This document shows, piece after piece, positions 59,964-64,000 of a stretch of DNA of 64,000 nt (position 1 is the stretch's first letter; each line of letters opens with the position of its first letter). The stretch spans positions 25,446,289 to 25,510,288 of the forward strand of contig NC_064548.1 in the NCBI RefSeq assembly GCF_023856365.1. The letters run 5' to 3'. The notes under the pieces were generated by a model that was not told the origin of the DNA, did no database searches, and worked only from the letters and a program-made list of their open reading frames with translations. The position numbers were made by a program, and so were the translations under genes. Origin of the DNA: Brienomyrus brachyistius. Its lineage: Eukaryota > Chordata > Actinopteri > Osteoglossiformes > Mormyridae.

Positions 59964-60337
59964 ATAATCTAATACGGGGCGGCATGGTGGTGCAGTGGTT
60001 AGCACTGTTGCCTCACACCTCTGGGACCCGGGTTCGAGTCTCCGCCTGGGTCACATGTGTGTGGAGTTTGCATGTTCTCCCCATGTTGTTGTGGGGTTTC
60101 CTCCGGGTACTCTGGTTTCCCCCCACAGTCCAAAAACATGCTGAGGGTAATTGGAGTTGCTAAATTGCTCGTAGGTGTGCATGTGCGAGTGAATGGTGTG
60201 TGAGTGTGCCCTGCGATGGGCTGGCCCCCCATCCTGGGTTGTTCCCTGCCTCATGCCCATTGCTTCTGGGATAGGCTCTGGACCCCCTGTGACCCAGTAG
60301 GATAAGCGGTTTGGAAAATGGATGGATAATCTAATAC
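59964..60337 (+). mobile_element. Full-length tRNA-derived SINE with 12-bp target duplication
   Basis: The element at 59976-60325 begins GGGGCGGCATGGTGGTGCAG and GGTTAGCACTG (A-box region), then GGGTTCGAGTCTCC (B box). The body has GTGTGGAGTTTGCATGTTCT, CAGTCCAAAAACATGCTGAG and CCCTGCGATGGGCTGG; it ends GGATAAGCGGTTTGGAAAAT plus ATGG repeats. ATAATCTAATAC flanks both sides (59964-59975, 60326-60337), the target duplication of LINE-driven insertion. It is about 350 bp. The clean duplication and body make it the youngest SINE in the window. Its family has many diverged copies here. Confidence 0.95.
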
Positions 60338-61562
60338 AACACAGTATGCAGGAAATATCATCTAAACCAGTGTTTCTCAACCCAGAGTTGCGATCCCCAA
60401 TTCAAATCTTCCTCCCTTACGGGTATGGCCCAAGATGGAAGGTTCATAGTTAAATGAACAGTCACCTCTATCAGCTAGGTAAATAGAAGCCCATCGATTT
60501 CAGCGAGCTAACCTAACACGCTTCCCCTCGACCCTTATGAATCTTTGCTGGCTCAGAGATTCCTGAGAGAGGAAACAAGAATTCAGAGATCAATACTTGT
60601 GTCACCATTTCCATTCGCTATGACCACTGACTGCCTAATTAAAGGCCAGACATGGGATCATTTTCCGAAACGCTGAATGGGAAAGTTGTCTCGGAATTCG
60701 AAATCCCTGTGAACACAGAAGTGACATAGACGATACTCCCTGCAAAACGTGTCACTGTTTATTGGCGCTGAAGACAGTTTCACTAGGTGCCAAAGACCCA
60801 AATATATCTCTACTGTTAGCATTACGGCGTTAAAAACAGGACTCTCTGGCGCCTCCCACTGTTCTAACTCTGGCGTTTGAACCAGAATTGTCATACAGTT
60901 TATGGATCACATGACCTTGTATAAGTAAAGCCCACCAGGTAAGGTCAATAAGCATTTATCTTTTAGTAGTTGTTGGTTAGACGAAAACCCTTAAAACTAG
61001 AGAATAACACCATAAAAATGACTCATTGCAACTCCCAAGGCAACCTGCTGAACTCTGCCAAGATTTGTGGGTAAGACTCCAAGGCAGGTCGTCTATACCT
61101 GTCTGATATATACCCAGCCAGAGAAGAGTAAAGAGGAAGAGTTTTCCTGTTGATACTTTTGAAATTATCAAAATTTGATCATTTTGAAACCGAGATGTTT
61201 TAGCATGTTTCCTGTATAATTTTTGCATTCTGTTGAGATAAACCACTAAGAACAGAGCTAGATAACCAGACAAAACAAAGACTCCAACAAAGAGTAAACG
61301 AACAGGCTCGCAGGGTGCATTTCAGCTGAATTATGTAAAAAGCTTCAAAAAGAGTTCCAGTACAACAGCATCCTACACGGGGAGAGTTTTTGACTCCTCC
61401 CCCTAAATGTATTTATTTGTGGGAATGTATCCATGTGATTAAGCTGGTGTTTCCCAGAGAGACAGCAGCTTCCTGGAAATGATCAAATAATCTCCTCCGT
61501 CCAGGACAGGCAGCCACTCTAGCGCCCTTTGCTGCCTACGGTTTCTCATGCAACCACGCCCC
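60338..61562. other. hs6st3 intron, nothing firm
   Basis: Unique-looking. At 60366-60395 CCAGTGTTTCTCAACCCAGA resembles a hAT-type end, but no partner end was found. Confidence 0.45.
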
Positions 61563-61584
61563 CACACACACACACACACACACA
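61563..61584. repeat. (CA)n microsatellite
   Basis: A pure run of CA after a C run. Confidence 0.95.
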
Positions 61585-64000
61585 TGCATATCGGACTCCT
61601 GTCGCAAATTCAGACAAAGGGGTCTGTCAGTTCAGTCACACATAACAGCAAATGTAAACACTAGCAGGCCCTCCCAAGCCCGTGGTGACTCAGGGCCCTT
61701 CCTTGATATCCAGCCCCATCCCTACATCTGGAGTGTTTCAACTGCTGCCCCCTAAGTCAAAATCCCATCCCAGCCCTGCTGTTTGTAGTTGGCACCGTAA
61801 ATATGACAGATGTGCACATTTTTTCAGAAGAACGAGCCTTTACCATGTTCCTCTCTGAATCCCGAAATCCTGCCTCATCTAGGAACCTCTGCTATTTTAT
61901 GTCGAATGATAAATGGTTATTTTTAGGCAATTTCTTACTAAACATCTTACATCTGTTGCATGAAATAGAAGTGAACTGACTGGCCATTTGCTGGTTTTGG
62001 TTTGTTGATCGCATGCTTTTTTTGGGTGAGATCCTACGCCATGCTAGCTTCCAGCAGAAATTGGCTCTCTGGTCCGCGTCTGCAGAAGGACACGGCTGGC
62101 GTTTTGTTCCATGGCTTTGAGCAGCACGGACATCTGCTAATTACTTTGTCGAGTGTCGACCCAGTGATACGAAGATCAATCAGTACCTCTTACAGCCAGA
62201 CGCATAATCGCAACTGTGCCTTTTCAAAGCCGTATGGATTATCTGTAAGAGCCATTTTCATTTGTCTCCAGTTATCATTGGAACGTGTTCATTGATTTTA
62301 CTGTAATCGACCTATTAAACAGATTGATGCAATCGAATGCATCAGATACCGTTTTAAAATTCTCATTTGGTATTTCGGTGTCTCAGTGTTTCCCTCAGAG
62401 GTGCCTGTTGAGGTATATTTGTGGTTTAATCACCGAATCAGCACTGCAGATATTATTATTTTAATATCTTTCTCAATATTATTCATTATTGGACTAAATC
62501 TGAATAATCTGTCTGAGCTATGCTCTGTAGTGCACAGAGACACGGCTTTTACAAACCCAGCTGGGGGGGGGGGGTTGTAAGCTGTCGATCATCATTTGAT
62601 GTTACCATTGCACTTCATTATTTACTCCACTGCGTTACAATGAGCCAAACCTGAGAAATTCTAAGCCATCGGCCGGAGGTGTCGAATCCTTCCATTTCCC
62701 ATCACCACTCTGCATTCCCACCACGTCTGTGGTTAGCCCTTCTGAGCAAGCACTGTAGATTCTCCCAGGGACGTATCATGTTCGGTGGACCCCGGCCACT
62801 TGGCTTCCCCACTCTTACAGACCAGGTAACACTAAACCACCCCCGCACATCAGGAGAGGCTGCCATTGACCGCCTGTTACTTATCATCAGCACAAAGCAC
62901 TTATCAGCCGATAGTGATGAAAGCAGAGAGATGCATTACTACCAAAAAGCACCAGCTTCTCAGGGATAATTCCTGCCAGCTGCTTATCATCCGGCTGAGG
63001 CGTTTCAGAAAATCACCCACAAGCTGATACGTTTTCCTCAGCAGCATCGTGGCCTTACGAGACAAATGAAATTTAGAGCTTCTTTCATACAGCTTTAATG
63101 AGGAGAACAAAGGCGTAGCATCTTCACACGACATCGGCAACGTCTCCTAACAGCTGTTACCCTGAAGGATGATTCCAGTATGGCCACATACAATAGACTA
63201 ATCTAGACTGCAATGCCAGAAACTCTCAAGAAATTAAAAAATAATCAAGTATTGGGTCACACATTATATCAGTAAGCCAGGATAGAAGGTTGGTGAAGTT
63301 CCATCAGTCACCTCCACTCAAATCCAACTGCCTAAGACCTGCAGTCTTTAACTTTATCCGAAACCGTTCATTTTTTTAAATTTATTTTTAGAGACTGCTC
63401 ACACCATTTTAAAATCAATGTTTGCCCTAGAAGAACAGACCAGAAGCAGAGATAAGCTGCTGGACACGCCATCAGGTTATGTGTTCTAACCCGGCACACT
63501 AATCAGGGCTGAGATTTGAGTTACGGGGGAACAAACCGGCACGACAGCCGACTGCCGGGGGTGAAACAGCACCTACAGCAGTTACTGTCAAAAATCACCC
63601 CTGATGAATTCATTAAATATGCTGTCTCATCGTTTTGTGTTGGGCTATTTACATAATTTCTGTCAAAGCATCTCGGAACACTGACCTCAGTTAATGTAAA
63701 AATTACCGTGAAAGAAAAATCTGAAATAACGGTACATGGCAGAAAACACATTGCCAACAGCATAATAAACATTTCTTCCCAAATTACTAGTGGAACCGGA
63801 AACAAACAGTAAAGTCAAGCTGTCAAACTGTTTCTGGGGACACAACATATGAGAAGGACACATTAGAATTAGCGGGGGGGTAGAAGGACATTTAATTGAC
63901 TGTACAATAGACCAATTAACGCGTGCAGTAATTATTTATTAGTACCATCATCCCATCGCTATTTATTACTTCTGCCTATATTTTTATCTTTGATTTCATA
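61585..64000. other. hs6st3 intron to the window edge, no exon recognised
   Basis: Unique-looking sequence with a 12-base G tract at 62563. No hs6st exon-1-like sequence was seen on the minus strand. Confidence 0.5.

Larger units (their letters stand above)
17988..64000 (-). other. hs6st3: Intron of hs6st3 (3' part; continues past the window)
   Basis: The vertebrate HS6ST3 gene has two coding exons separated by a very large intron (hundreds of kb in mammals). The acceptor is at 17988, and no exon-1-like sequence (membrane anchor, or the P-loop-like PAPS 5'-phosphosulfate site) is seen to the right. I therefore infer that all 46 kb to the right edge lie within this intron. Consistent with that, it holds no other recognisable exon, only repeats, transposon relics and unique DNA. 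An unrelated nested gene or lncRNA is possible but not seen. Confidence 0.7.

Noticed and set aside
59976..60060. tRNA gene
   Set aside because: A- and B-box-like words are present, but no cloverleaf can be built with an acceptor stem; the context is the head of a 350-bp SINE with target duplication.
1..64000. A novel multi-gene or prokaryote-type system
   Set aside because: No operons, ribosome-binding sites or clusters of related genes. Everything supported is one vertebrate exon, its flanks, and repeats or transposon relics.

Overview
The window is nuclear DNA of a ray-finned fish. The evidence is one vertebrate coding exon with a proper splice acceptor, many decayed tRNA-derived SINEs of teleost type, several short palindromic DNA transposons (MITEs), and abundant CA/TG, GATA and minisatellite arrays. 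The species cannot be named from sequence alone.

Only one gene is firmly visible. The last coding exon of heparan sulfate 6-O-sulfotransferase 3 (hs6st3) lies on the minus strand at 17267-17987, from a phase-2 acceptor to its stop codon. It encodes the C-terminal 239 residues, beginning at the NFYYITLLRDP strand and loop that binds the PAPS 3'-phosphate. The enzyme is a Golgi type II membrane protein that puts sulfate on the 6-O position of glucosamine in heparan sulfate. Vertebrate HS6ST3 has two coding exons split by a very large intron, so 17988-64000 is best read as part of that intron. Exon 1, with the membrane anchor and the catalytic base, lies beyond the right edge. Leftward of the stop is the 3' UTR; the first canonical minus-strand AATAAA signals are near 14450. 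The segment 1 to about 14448 is downstream intergenic DNA with no recognisable gene.

Layout. 1-14448: intergenic, with a TG-rich array (2281-2720), a very uniform 64-bp hairpin minisatellite (5850-6538), a 29-bp minisatellite (8236-8765) and a 369-bp TTAA-flanked foldback element (10549-10917). 14449-17266: probable 3' UTR. 17267-17987: hs6st3 exon. 17988-64000: intron, with a MITE inside CA repeats (18897-19128), a Tc1-like relic (26544-26984), an 18/36-bp array (33405-33872), CA and GATA arrays, a 1.6-kb G-rich 14-bp array (40577-42190), a non-autonomous hAT element with a perfect 8-bp target duplication (43726-44006), a 1.35-kb pyrimidine-rich 41-bp array (44932-46280), a small MITE (55101-55228), a 13-bp array (58163-58498) and a full-length SINE with a 12-bp target duplication (59964-60337). 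The remaining intron is single-copy in appearance. Several AT-rich, homeodomain-site-rich or CpG-rich patches are listed as regulatory candidates with low confidence.

I found no multi-gene system. The long open frames other than the hs6st3 exon are by-products of tandem repeats or of the GC-rich exon read backwards. The most notable content is structural: G-quadruplex-prone, hairpin-forming and one-strand-pyrimidine minisatellites, a strong excess of long poly-C/poly-G over poly-A/poly-T, and well-preserved non-autonomous transposons.
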